DNA of 13,591 nt, from positions 8,073 through 21,663 of the forward strand of contig RFPR01000015.1 in NCBI GenBank assembly GCA_009928265.1, read 5' to 3'. The position numbers and the translations under genes were made by a program. Source of the DNA: Pseudomonadota bacterium. Lineage in GTDB: Bacteria > Verrucomicrobiota > Verrucomicrobiia > Chthoniobacterales > UBA6821. Of the stretch, positions 6,850 to 13,591 are shown piece after piece. Position 1 is the first letter of the stretch; the number at the start of each line of letters is the position of its first letter. The notes under the pieces are model-generated. The model was not told where the DNA came from. It worked only from the letters and a program-made list of their open reading frames with translations, and searched no databases.

Positions 6850-8027
6850 GCAATCAATCCGATCTCATTATCCTGGGGGGCGGTTGTGCCGGGTTGAGCC
6901 TCGGTATGCATCTTGCCAACTCTGGAGCGGCCAGCCCCCGGACCCTTATTCTCGAGTGCAGGCAGGAATATACCAATGACCGCACCTGGTGTTTTTGGGG
7001 CGGTTTTGGGTCCGATTCGGAAAAGCTCGCAACCCACCGGTGGGAGTCTTTTTCCATTACCACGGCTAGGGATCGCATCACCCGTGGCTGCAAAGAAAAT
7101 CCCTACCTCATGGTCGCCTCCAAAGACTTCTACCAGAGCGCACAAGAGGTGATAGCCCAGTCTTCTCGGATCAACGTGAAGATGGATAGCATCGTCTCGG
7201 GTGAAATCTTCAAGAAGGGTGAGTGCTGGCATGTAGAGACTCCCACGGGAGTCTACACGGCCCCAAAAATCGTGGACACTCGTCCCACGGTTCCCCAATC
7301 AAATGATTTTCAACCCCTTCTTTGGCAATCGTTCCTTGGGGAGGAGATCACAACGGAGGAGGAGATCTTTGATCCGGGTTGTGCGGAGTTGATGGATTTT
7401 TCTGCAAGTTCCCACGACAGGATCCTCTTCCTCTACGTTCTTCCTTTCTCTAAGAAGAAAGCGCTTGTGGAGGCTACGGTTTTCGGACCGGACCCTTTGA
7501 AAGCAGAGGATTTGGAGGAGTCGTTTGGCACACTCGTCAAACAACGACTTCAAGGGCGCTCTTACACAAGCGGTAGGAGAGAGCATGGAATCCTCCCCAT
7601 GGGGGCACCTCCGGAAAATCGGCAGAAAGATCCCAGCTGCGTTCGTGCGGGACTCATGGCCGGAGGGGCTAGGCCCAGCAGTGGGTATGCCTTCCAACGT
7701 ATCTGGAAGTGGTCGCAAGAGTGCGCCATGGTATTGGCCACGGGCCATCCTCCAATATCCCATGCGCAAGATCCTTTCATAATCCGCACCATGGACGCTC
7801 TTTTTCTGCAAGTGCTTTACTCCCGTCCCGATCTGGCTCCCGAAATTTTCTTTTCACTCTTTTCCACGGTGGACCCGGTTCGTGTGGCCCGCTTCATGAG
7901 TGATCGTGCAAGTCTCGCAGATTGCCTCAGCATCATGGCATCCCTTCCTCCGGTCCCATTTCTGAGCGAATTGGCCAAGACCATGGGGTTGCCCTGCGAC
8001 TTTAAAAAAGAAAAAGGGGGACGATGA
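6846..8027 (+). CDS. crtY: Lycopene beta-cyclase, CrtY type
   Basis: It cyclises both ends of lycopene to give beta-carotene. The 393 residues have a normal CrtY length. Visible blocks are the dinucleotide motif LIILGGGCAGLSLG (7-20), DRTWCFWGG (45-53, a CrtY hallmark), IVDTRP (142-147) at the usual V-D-x-R-P site, FLGEEI (163-168), FDPGCAELMDF (175-185), FLYVLPFS (195-202) and AGGARPSSGYAFQRIW (272-287). The C-terminus holds the family's helical block ending in PPVPFLSELAKTMG. The start overlaps the crtB stop by ATGA and the stop overlaps the blh start by ATGA, so the three enzymes are probably made in step. The coding sequence ends in a lysine/glycine-rich tail whose GGGGG also serves as ribosome site for blh. 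Confidence 0.94.
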   Translation: MSNQSDLIILGGGCAGLSLGMHLANSGAASPRTLILECRQEYTNDRTWCFWGGFGSDSEKLATHRWESFSITTARDRITRGCKENPYLMVASKDFYQSAQEVIAQSSRINVKMDSIVSGEIFKKGECWHVETPTGVYTAPKIVDTRPTVPQSNDFQPLLWQSFLGEEITTEEEIFDPGCAELMDFSASSHDRILFLYVLPFSKKKALVEATVFGPDPLKAEDLEESFGTLVKQRLQGRSYTSGRREHGILPMGAPPENRQKDPSCVRAGLMAGGARPSSGYAFQRIWKWSQECAMVLATGHPPISHAQDPFIIRTMDALFLQVLYSRPDLAPEIFFSLFSTVDPVRVARFMSDRASLADCLSIMASLPPVPFLSELAKTMGLPCDFKKEKGGR

Positions 8028-8926
8028 AACCGATGGGGTCACTCCGTATCCAGGGATTTTTGTTTAGCCTCTGCGCGCTTGGTGCGGCTGCTTTTTTTGC
8101 ATGTGTTGGGTTCCAGGAAGGGAATTTCACGGGACAATCGGGCCTCATCATCCTTGCAACTTTGATCCTTCTTCTGGGGGTTCCGCACGGTGCGTTCGAC
8201 ACCATCTTTGCTTACAAACTTTACGATCTTCGGAAGCCAACGGACTGGATGCTCTTCACCATGATCTATCTTCTTCTGGCGGCATTGGTTGTGGCGGTTT
8301 GGTGGTGGGCACCAATGGGTTTTTTGATTTTGTTTCTTTTAATCTCAGCAGCCCATTTCTCAGGGGATCCCGAGGAAGGAACCCCTCATGCGACTCGCAT
8401 TCTCTACGGGGGAAGCGTGCTTTTATTGCCTGCACTCCTTCACTCGGAGGAGATGACGCGCCTTTTTGGGCTTCTTGTTGGTGATGCGCCAGCCCTCTCG
8501 CTCATGCCGTGGATCAAGCTGATTGCCTTGATCTGGCTACCATGCGTCGTGCTCGGAGTGATCCTGCTCGCGAGACGTAATTGGCAGGGAGCCATGGAGA
8601 TAGCCTCCGTCGTTTTGCTGAGTATTGCGGCCCCTCCGCTCATCGCATTCACCCTCTTCTTTTGCGGCATGCACAGCGCACGCCATATCCTCAGGACAAT
8701 CGGCTACTCGGGATCTCTTTCGAGAGGCCTGCTGACTCTTTCTGCTCTCCTGCCAATGATCGGTGTCGTTGTGGTTTCTGCGCTCGCCTGGTGGTTCCTT
8801 AAGGGAAAGTCCCTTGATGAACGCCTCATTCAGATTGTTTTTGTGGGACTGGCCGCACTGACCGTCCCTCACATGGCGCTCGTGGAGCGTGTCCGATTTT
8901 CTGGTTGGATGAAGAATTCTTTTTAA
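8024..8926 (+). CDS. blh: Beta-carotene 15,15'-dioxygenase, Brp/Blh family (retinal formation)
   Basis: This integral membrane enzyme cuts beta-carotene into two molecules of all-trans retinal, the chromophore of the rhodopsin encoded at 2631. The 300 residues form several strongly hydrophobic segments and carry all expected histidine motifs: GVPHGAFD (52-59, His55), AAHFSGD (109-115, His111), CGMHSARH (214-221, His217 and His221) and LTVPHM (279-284, His283). In this family these histidines coordinate the catalytic iron. The start codon overlaps the crtY stop and is preceded by GGGGG. It is the last gene of the cassette; no classical terminator follows, although a small TCCCGGGA palindrome lies at about 8949-8956. 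Confidence 0.95.
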   Translation: MKPMGSLRIQGFLFSLCALGAAAFFACVGFQEGNFTGQSGLIILATLILLLGVPHGAFDTIFAYKLYDLRKPTDWMLFTMIYLLLAALVVAVWWWAPMGFLILFLLISAAHFSGDPEEGTPHATRILYGGSVLLLPALLHSEEMTRLFGLLVGDAPALSLMPWIKLIALIWLPCVVLGVILLARRNWQGAMEIASVVLLSIAAPPLIAFTLFFCGMHSARHILRTIGYSGSLSRGLLTLSALLPMIGVVVVSALAWWFLKGKSLDERLIQIVFVGLAALTVPHMALVERVRFSGWMKNSF

Positions 8927-8937
8927 CGGTTAGCTAC

Positions 8938-8963
8938 AAGGAGATAACTCCCGGGAAGGAGAT
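8938..8963 (+). repeat. Direct repeat AAGGAGAT, two copies 18 bases apart
   Basis: AAGGAGAT occurs at 8938-8945 and again at 8956-8963 in the short gap between blh and the DeoR-family gene. It may be a regulator half-site pair or chance in a purine-rich stretch. Confidence 0.3.
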
Positions 8964-8975
8964 GGAAACTCATAA

Positions 8976-8993
8976 ATGATTGACCTCGATCAT
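8976..8993. promoter_or_regulatory. Inverted repeat ATGAT-N8-ATCAT, possible operator of the sugar operon
   Basis: A perfect 5-base inverted repeat with an 8-base spacer lies 22 bases before the ATG of the DeoR-family repressor. Repressors of this family often regulate their own operon from such sites. The arms are short, and the identification rests on position and symmetry alone. Confidence 0.3.
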
Positions 8994-9015
8994 ATCAGAG
9001 AGATGATGGAGGGCC

Positions 9016-9798
9016 ATGCGCGTTCCACGACATGTTGTCGAAGCTAGGCGTTCCCGCCTGACCGAGCTCCTTCTGGAGCGGGGCTATCTGCCTATCAGCG
9101 AGCTCTGCGAAGAGCTGGGGGTCTCCGAGGCGACGGCCCGACGCGATCTCTCCGCGCTGGAGAGCGAGGAGAGGATCACCCGTACCTACGGCGGTGCGCT
9201 CGGGGAGTTCAACGCGACCTTCACCTCTTTCCGAGAACGTCTGCGCCATGACACCGAGGCCAAGGGGGGCATCGCCCGTGCTGCGGCCTCCCTTGTGAAG
9301 CCCGGTATGAAAGTCTATCTCGACGCGGGTACCACAGCATTCGCGATCGCCCAGGAACTCCGACGTCATCTTCCCGAGCGACTCACGATTATCACGAACA
9401 ATCTCGCCCTGCTCGAAACACTTGGCACCCTTCCCGGTGCCAAGACGATTGTGCTGGGTGGTCAGCTCCTCGAGCGACAGTCGGTCCTGCTCGGCAACGA
9501 GGCGGTGAAGGCCGCTACGGCGCAGGAGATCGACCTAGCTTTCCTCAGCGCCCAAGGAATGACGGATACGGGGCTCTGGAATTCCCAACGCGACATTATT
9601 CGCCTCCAGCACGCCGTGATGAAGCGGGCCGGTCGTTCCTGCTTCTGCCTCGACCGCTCCAAGTTAGGCAGGACGGCCCCCGAGCATCTCGGCGCTTGGA
9701 CAAGGGTCGGCACGCTGATCAGCGATCTCTCCCTTCCCGAACTTCGTCAGGCTGGCATCACGCTCAAGCCCGGCACTCTCCTTCCCACCCACCCATAA
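9016..9798 (+). CDS. DeoR-family transcriptional repressor of the sugar operon
   Basis: A 260-residue regulator with the normal two-part layout. The N-terminal winged helix-turn-helix spans about 12-60, with the DeoR signature ISELCEELGVSEATARRDL (27-45) followed by YGGA (58-61). The C-terminal sensor domain contains DAGTT (103-107), TNN (127-129), VLGGQL (146-151) and DRSKLGR (213-219), which in this family bind phosphorylated sugars or sugar-pathway intermediates. It probably represses the fucI-aldolase-kinase genes that follow by 45 bases and is relieved by a ketose phosphate or related compound. The ATG at 9016 fits the family start, and GGAGGG lies just upstream, although only two bases away. 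The effector is not readable from sequence. Confidence 0.92.
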   Translation: MRVPRHVVEARRSRLTELLLERGYLPISELCEELGVSEATARRDLSALESEERITRTYGGALGEFNATFTSFRERLRHDTEAKGGIARAAASLVKPGMKVYLDAGTTAFAIAQELRRHLPERLTIITNNLALLETLGTLPGAKTIVLGGQLLERQSVLLGNEAVKAATAQEIDLAFLSAQGMTDTGLWNSQRDIIRLQHAVMKRAGRSCFCLDRSKLGRTAPEHLGAWTRVGTLISDLSLPELRQAGITLKPGTLLPTHP

Positions 9799-9825
9799 AT
9801 TCAGTCCCAGCAGTCCATAATCTTT

Positions 9826-9841
9826 AACCTAAAAACCTAAA
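9826..9841 (+). repeat. Perfect tandem octamer AACCTAAA x2 just before the fucI start
   Basis: Two adjacent copies of AACCTAAA end two bases before the fucI ATG, in the place of a ribosome binding site. A second short direct repeat, CAGTCC, occurs at 9802-9807 and 9811-9816. CATAAT at 9816-9821 resembles a -10 box without a matching -35. The leader has no purine-rich Shine-Dalgarno sequence. Confidence 0.45.
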
Positions 9842-9843
9842 TC

Positions 9844-11469
9844 ATGAGCACCCAAGACATCATCCTCATCGCCAACGGCGATCTCCGCACCTCCGCCAAC
9901 CAGAAATGCGAGGAGGCCCAACAGGCTATGGAGGCCCTGCTGATTAAGGCCATCGAGAAGGAAGGCCGCAAGGTCCGCCGCGGTCACAGCTTCGACGCAA
10001 AGAAAGGCCACAGCTTCATCGACAGCCAGAAGTACGGGATGGAGGTCTTCCGTAACATTCCCAAGGATGCCCCGATCATCGTCGCGGAGGCTGTCTGGCA
10101 GTACAGCCACCATCTCCTGCAGGGTCTGCTCACCCACCAGGGCCCGATCCTGACCGTCGCCAACTGGAGCGGCACCTGGCCGGGGCTCGTCGGCATGCTC
10201 AATCTCAACGGCTCCCTCACCAAGGCGGGTGTAAAGTACAGTACCCTTTGGAGCGATGACTTCAGCGACGAGCCCTTCCTCAAGGGTCTCCGCTCCTGGC
10301 TCACCGCCGATAGCGTCACCCACGCCACGCCTCACGTGAAGGCCTACGAGAAGGCCGGCGTTCCCGCCGATGCGGAGAGGCTCGGCACCGAGTTTGCCAA
10401 AAAGTTCCGCGACCACAAGGAGATCATGGGTGTCTTTGACGAGGGCTGCATGGGCATGTACAACGCGATCATCCCCGACGAACTGATCCACAAGACCGGC
10501 GTCTTCAAGGAGCGCCTCAGCCAGTCGGCCCTCTACGCAAAGATGCTCACTGTGAAGGACGACGAGGCCCGCAAGGTCTACCAATGGCTCCTCGACCGTG
10601 GCATGACCTTCAAGTTCGGCCCCAGTGAGGAGGAGGACCTCACCGAGAACCAGGTCCTCCAGCAGTGCAAGATGTACATCGCCGCCATCCGCATCGCCGC
10701 CGAGTTCGGTTGCGCCACGATCGGCATCCAGTACCAGCAGGGCCTCAAGGATCTGGCCCCCGCCTCCGACCTCGTCGAGGGACTTCTCAACAACGTCGAG
10801 CGTCCCCCTGTTCATGACGAGGAGACCGGTGCAGAGCTCTTCGCCGGCGAGGCGCTCCCTCACTTTAACGAGGTTGACGAGTGCTCAGGCCTCGACGGAC
10901 TCATCACCTACAAGCTCTGGCGTCAGCTCGGCTTCGCTCCCGAGAACACGCTCCACGATCTGCGTTGGGGCCGCCACTACACCGGACCCGGCGGCAAGAA
11001 TCTCTCCGAGACCCTCGACGCCTACGTCTGGGTATTTTTGATCAGCGGCGCTGCGCCCCCGGCCCACTTCATCGGCAGCTTCAAGGGGACCTCGAGCGAG
11101 CGCCAGCCCTCGATGTACTTCCGTCTCGGAGGTGGCACCGTCAAGGGTGTCAGCAAGCCGGGCTGGATCGTCTGGAGCCGTATCTTCATCGACGGCGGCG
11201 AGCTTTGCTACGACACCGGACTCGGCGAGATCGTCGAGCTGCCACAGGCCGAGACCGAGGACCGCTGGAAGCTCTCCACGCCCCAGTGGCCGATCATGCA
11301 CACCATCCTGCCCGGCATCAGCCGCGACGAGATGATGGCCCGCCACAAGGCCAACCACATCCAGGTCGTCTACGCCCCCGACAAGGAAGGCGCGAAGAAG
11401 GGTCTCTATGCTAAGGCCGCCGCAATGCGTGAGCTCGGCATGAAGGTCGCCATCTGCGGGGAGATCTAA
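9844..11469 (+). CDS. fucI: L-fucose isomerase family protein (FucI-type aldose-ketose isomerase)
   Basis: A 541-residue cytoplasmic isomerase of the L-fucose/D-arabinose isomerase type, shorter than the roughly 590 residues of the E. coli enzyme. It should convert L-fucose (or a related aldose) to its ketose with a divalent metal. By motif alignment from memory, the metal-binding set Glu337/Asp361/His528 of E. coli FucI corresponds to Glu312 (DLVEGLLNN), Asp345 (HFNEVDECSG) and His505 (KANHIQVVYA). Another conserved block is FDEGCMGMYNAIIPDE (198-213). The C-terminal 30 residues after the ANH block form a short helical tail ending in VAICGEI. The start at 9844 lacks a Shine-Dalgarno site, but the next in-frame ATG is internal to the first domain. 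The next gene starts one base after the stop. Exact sugar (fucose, arabinose, rhamnose-like) is uncertain. Confidence 0.88.
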   Translation: MSTQDIILIANGDLRTSANQKCEEAQQAMEALLIKAIEKEGRKVRRGHSFDAKKGHSFIDSQKYGMEVFRNIPKDAPIIVAEAVWQYSHHLLQGLLTHQGPILTVANWSGTWPGLVGMLNLNGSLTKAGVKYSTLWSDDFSDEPFLKGLRSWLTADSVTHATPHVKAYEKAGVPADAERLGTEFAKKFRDHKEIMGVFDEGCMGMYNAIIPDELIHKTGVFKERLSQSALYAKMLTVKDDEARKVYQWLLDRGMTFKFGPSEEEDLTENQVLQQCKMYIAAIRIAAEFGCATIGIQYQQGLKDLAPASDLVEGLLNNVERPPVHDEETGAELFAGEALPHFNEVDECSGLDGLITYKLWRQLGFAPENTLHDLRWGRHYTGPGGKNLSETLDAYVWVFLISGAAPPAHFIGSFKGTSSERQPSMYFRLGGGTVKGVSKPGWIVWSRIFIDGGELCYDTGLGEIVELPQAETEDRWKLSTPQWPIMHTILPGISRDEMMARHKANHIQVVYAPDKEGAKKGLYAKAAAMRELGMKVAICGEI

Positions 11470-11470
11470 G

Positions 11471-12223
11471 ATGGCTTCCGAACTCACCCAGAAGCTCATT
11501 GGGCTCTGCCACGACCTCGGCCGTGAGGAGCGCGGCATGGCGATCCTCGGCGAGGGGAATGCCTCCACCCGCGTCGACGAGGAGACCTTCCTCGTCAAGG
11601 CGAGCGGACACTGCCTCGGCACGCTCGGCGAGCCGGGCCTGACCCTCTGCCGCTTTGCGACCCTGCTTCCTCTCCTGGAGGGAACCTGGGCAGATGAGGA
11701 TGTGGAGCGCCTGCTTCTGGAAAGCCGCGTCGACCAGAACGCCGCGAAGCCTTCCGTCGAGGGACTCTTCCACGCCTACCTGCTCTCGCTGCCAGGTATT
11801 TCCTTCGTCGGACACGTCCACGCGATCGCGGTGAACCAGATCCTCTGCTCGCCCCGCGCGGAGGATTACGCCACCAAGCGTACGTTCCCGGACGAGATCG
11901 TCTGCTGCGGCACCGAGTCGGTGTTCGTTCCCTACACCGACCCCGGCGTCCACCTCGCCCGCGCCATCGCCGCAGGCGTGAAGGAGTACATGGAGCGTCA
12001 CAGAGAGGCGCCGCGTATCATCCTGCTCCAGAACCACGGTATCATCGGTCTCGGCGGCAGCCCCGCCGGCGTCATGGCCTCGCTCATGATGGCGGAGAAA
12101 GCGGCAAAGATCTTTGTAGGCGCTGCGGCGCTTGGCGGACCCGTCTTCCTCACGCCGGAGAATGTCGCCCGCATCTCGGGCCGCTCCGACGAACACTACC
12201 GTCGCAAGGTTCTCAAGCTCTGA
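11471..12223 (+). CDS. Class II aldolase/adducin family protein, probable L-fuculose- or rhamnulose-1-phosphate aldolase
   Basis: This zinc-dependent aldolase should split a 6-deoxy-ketohexose 1-phosphate into dihydroxyacetone phosphate and L-lactaldehyde. The 250 residues show GEGNAS (28-32 region, phosphate binding), VKASG (42-46), SVEGLFH (95-101) with Glu97 at the position of the catalytic glutamate, GHVHAIAVN (114-122) with zinc ligands His115 and His117, and QNHG (187-190) with His189 as the third ligand. FucA of E. coli is about 215 residues, so this one is longer, mainly after the first zinc pair. It starts one base after the fucI stop, with GGGGAG upstream as ribosome site, so the two are co-transcribed and probably coupled. 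Related members act as epimerases or on other ketose phosphates; the isomerase and kinase neighbours favour fuculose or rhamnulose phosphate. Confidence 0.88.
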   Translation: MASELTQKLIGLCHDLGREERGMAILGEGNASTRVDEETFLVKASGHCLGTLGEPGLTLCRFATLLPLLEGTWADEDVERLLLESRVDQNAAKPSVEGLFHAYLLSLPGISFVGHVHAIAVNQILCSPRAEDYATKRTFPDEIVCCGTESVFVPYTDPGVHLARAIAAGVKEYMERHREAPRIILLQNHGIIGLGGSPAGVMASLMMAEKAAKIFVGAAALGGPVFLTPENVARISGRSDEHYRRKVLKL

Positions 12224-12253
12224 ACGAGATCGTCAGCCCACAGCCTTTTCTCC

Positions 12254-13222
12254 ATGTCCGCCCACACCCATTACCTCGCCATTGATCTCGGAGCCGAGAG
12301 CGGCCGCGTCATGCTCGGCACGCTCTGGGAGGGACGGCTCACACTGGAAGAGATTCATCGCTTCTCCAACGGGGCAGTGGTGATCAAGGGGTCGCGGCGC
12401 TGGGACCTCCTCCATCTCTACGCGGAGATCGTTGAGGGACTCAGGAAGGCCGGGGCGCGCGATCTGCCGATCTGCTCGCTGAGCTCCGACTCCTGGGGTG
12501 TCGACTACGCGCTGATGAAGGGCACAGAGCCCTTTCTGACCACGCCTTACCAGTACCGCGACGAACGAACGGAAGGATCCTATGAGCGTCTCGGCGATGT
12601 CACCCGCGAGGAGATCTACGCGGCGACCGGCATCCAGTTCATGACGATCAATACGCTCTGTCAGCTCCACACGGATCTGTTGCAGCGTCCGGAGATCCTC
12701 AAGTTCGCCGACCGTTTCCTACTGATCGGCGATACGGTGAACCACCTCCTCGGTGGCGACCCCGTTGCCGAGGCCTCGCTGGCCAGCACGACCCAGCTCT
12801 TCGATCCCGCACAGATGGACTGGGCCCGCCCCCTCCTCGCTCGGCTGGGTCTGCCCGAATCAATCTTCCCGAAGGTCGTCCCCTCCGGAACGATCATCGG
12901 CACTCTCACCCCGGAACTGCAGTCCGAGACGCGCCTTGGTCCGATAAAGGTGGTCGCTACCTGTTCCCACGACACGGGAGCCGCGGTTGCCGCCGTCCCC
13001 GCGACCGACGAACCCGGCTGGGCCTACCTCAGCTCCGGCACTTGGTCGTTGCTCGGCGTGGAATCCCCGACCCCCGTGCTTACGGAGGAAGCGAGGAATC
13101 TGAATTTCACGAACGAAGTCGGCTATGGCGGAACGGTCCGCCTGCTCAAGAACATCGCCGGTCTCTGGATCCTGCAGGAGTGCATGCGCTTCTGGCGCGA
13201 CACACCTACACCGATCTGGTGA
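12254..13222 (+). CDS. Rhamnulokinase-type FGGY sugar kinase, main part; frame broken near its 3' end
   Basis: This kinase should phosphorylate L-rhamnulose or L-fuculose at position 1, feeding the aldolase encoded just upstream. The 322 residues in this frame include IDLGAESGRVMLG (10-22, phosphate binding), SSDSWGVDYALM (77-88), CSHDTGAAVAAVP (237-249) with Asp240 as the catalytic base, YLSSGTWSLLG (258-268, ADP site) and LWILQECMRFW (304-314), which is a rhamnulokinase-like block. After FWRD the frame leaves the family pattern (TPTPIW) and meets TGA at 13220-13222. The family sequence resumes at once in another frame, as listed separately. The total would match the roughly 480-residue family length. 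The likely cause is one missing base (or 1+3n) near 13195-13206, either a sequencing error or a real mutation. The start lies 30 bases after the aldolase stop, with no strong ribosome site. Confidence 0.85.
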   Translation: MSAHTHYLAIDLGAESGRVMLGTLWEGRLTLEEIHRFSNGAVVIKGSRRWDLLHLYAEIVEGLRKAGARDLPICSLSSDSWGVDYALMKGTEPFLTTPYQYRDERTEGSYERLGDVTREEIYAATGIQFMTINTLCQLHTDLLQRPEILKFADRFLLIGDTVNHLLGGDPVAEASLASTTQLFDPAQMDWARPLLARLGLPESIFPKVVPSGTIIGTLTPELQSETRLGPIKVVATCSHDTGAAVAAVPATDEPGWAYLSSGTWSLLGVESPTPVLTEEARNLNFTNEVGYGGTVRLLKNIAGLWILQECMRFWRDTPTPIW

Positions 13223-13591
13223 ACCTGGCCCTTGAGGCCACGCCCCTTGTCTCGCTCATCAATCCGGGCGACGGCCGCTTCCTCCGCTCCGGCGGGACCA
13301 CGGCCTCCGGCGGAATGCCTGCCCGTATTGCCGAGTATTGTCGCGAGACCTCCCAGCCCGTTCCCGAGAGTGTGGGTGCTCTGGCCCGTTGCATCCTCGA
13401 GAGTCTCTCGCTGCTTTACCGAAAGAGCCTCGGCGAACTGGAGCAACTCACGGGCCACAAGATCAACCGACTCCACATCGTCGGCGGCGGCACCCGCAAC
13501 GATCTGCTCAACCAGTGTGCCGCGAGCGCCACGGGCCGGAAGGTCATCACCGGACCGGTCGAGGCCACGGCCGCCGGGAATATTCTCATTC
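13201..13591 (+). pseudogene. C-terminal part of the same rhamnulokinase-type kinase, out of frame, cut by window edge
   Basis: The frame reads HTYTDLVNLALEATPLVSLI and continues without a stop to the last base. It includes GGMPARIAEYCRET, CILESLSLLYRK and HIVGGGTRNDLLNQ, followed by GPVEATAAGNILI. These are the standard C-terminal blocks of rhamnulokinases, including the VGGG nucleotide-binding segment. There is no start codon or ribosome site that would make it a separate gene. It is in frame 1 of the window while the N-terminal part is in frame 2, so it is the displaced remainder of one gene. Compared with family members I recall, RSGGTTASGG before MPARI looks like a small insertion. Confidence 0.85.

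Noticed and set aside
9829..10863. Long minus-strand open frame (344 codons) opposite fucI
   Set aside because: High-GC mirror frame of a clear isomerase gene, rich in Leu/Val/Glu/Asp without any motif.
11411..12196. Minus-strand open frame opposite the aldolase
   Set aside because: Mirror frame of a gene with intact zinc and catalytic residues.
1..13591. CRISPR arrays, insertion sequences, phage genes or defence systems
   Set aside because: No regularly spaced repeats, transposase or phage-like frames were seen on either strand.

Overview
The window looks like a chromosomal piece of an aquatic, heterotrophic bacterium that can make and use a light-driven proton pump. Verrucomicrobiota is my best guess. 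It rests on a green-type proteorhodopsin with a complete retinal pathway beside a fucose/rhamnose-type sugar operon, moderately high GC, and weak or missing Shine-Dalgarno sequences before several genes. This is inference from memory, because no phylogenetic marker is present in full.

Left part (1-2350): the 5' end of mnmE and the whole of hisC lie on the minus strand, with 13 bases between them. A divergent short-chain dehydrogenase (1430-2263) follows on the plus strand, then a minus-strand tRNA-Val(CAC). These are ordinary chromosomal genes, with GC about 60% or more in the lines I counted.

Central part (2351-8926): a 282-base AT-rich spacer leads into a proteorhodopsin gene and then crtE, crtI, crtB, crtY and blh, all on the plus strand. 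The five enzymes form one pathway. CrtE makes geranylgeranyl diphosphate, CrtB condenses two of these to phytoene, CrtI desaturates phytoene to lycopene, CrtY cyclises lycopene to beta-carotene, and Blh cleaves beta-carotene to two retinals for the rhodopsin. The last three genes overlap by ATGA junctions. A hairpin separates the rhodopsin from crtE. There is no crtZ or crtW, so the pathway should stop at beta-carotene and retinal. Sampled lines of this block have lower GC (about 47-55%) than the flanks.

Right part (9016-13591): a DeoR-family repressor is followed by an L-fucose isomerase-type enzyme, a class II (fuculose-phosphate type) aldolase and a rhamnulokinase-type FGGY kinase. Together these would isomerise, phosphorylate and split a 6-deoxyhexose into DHAP and lactaldehyde. 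The kinase frame is broken near 13195-13206 and continues in another frame to the window edge.

The most interesting content is the self-contained retinal phototrophy cassette placed directly against a deoxy-sugar catabolic operon. Each family is known. I see no evidence for an unknown type of system.
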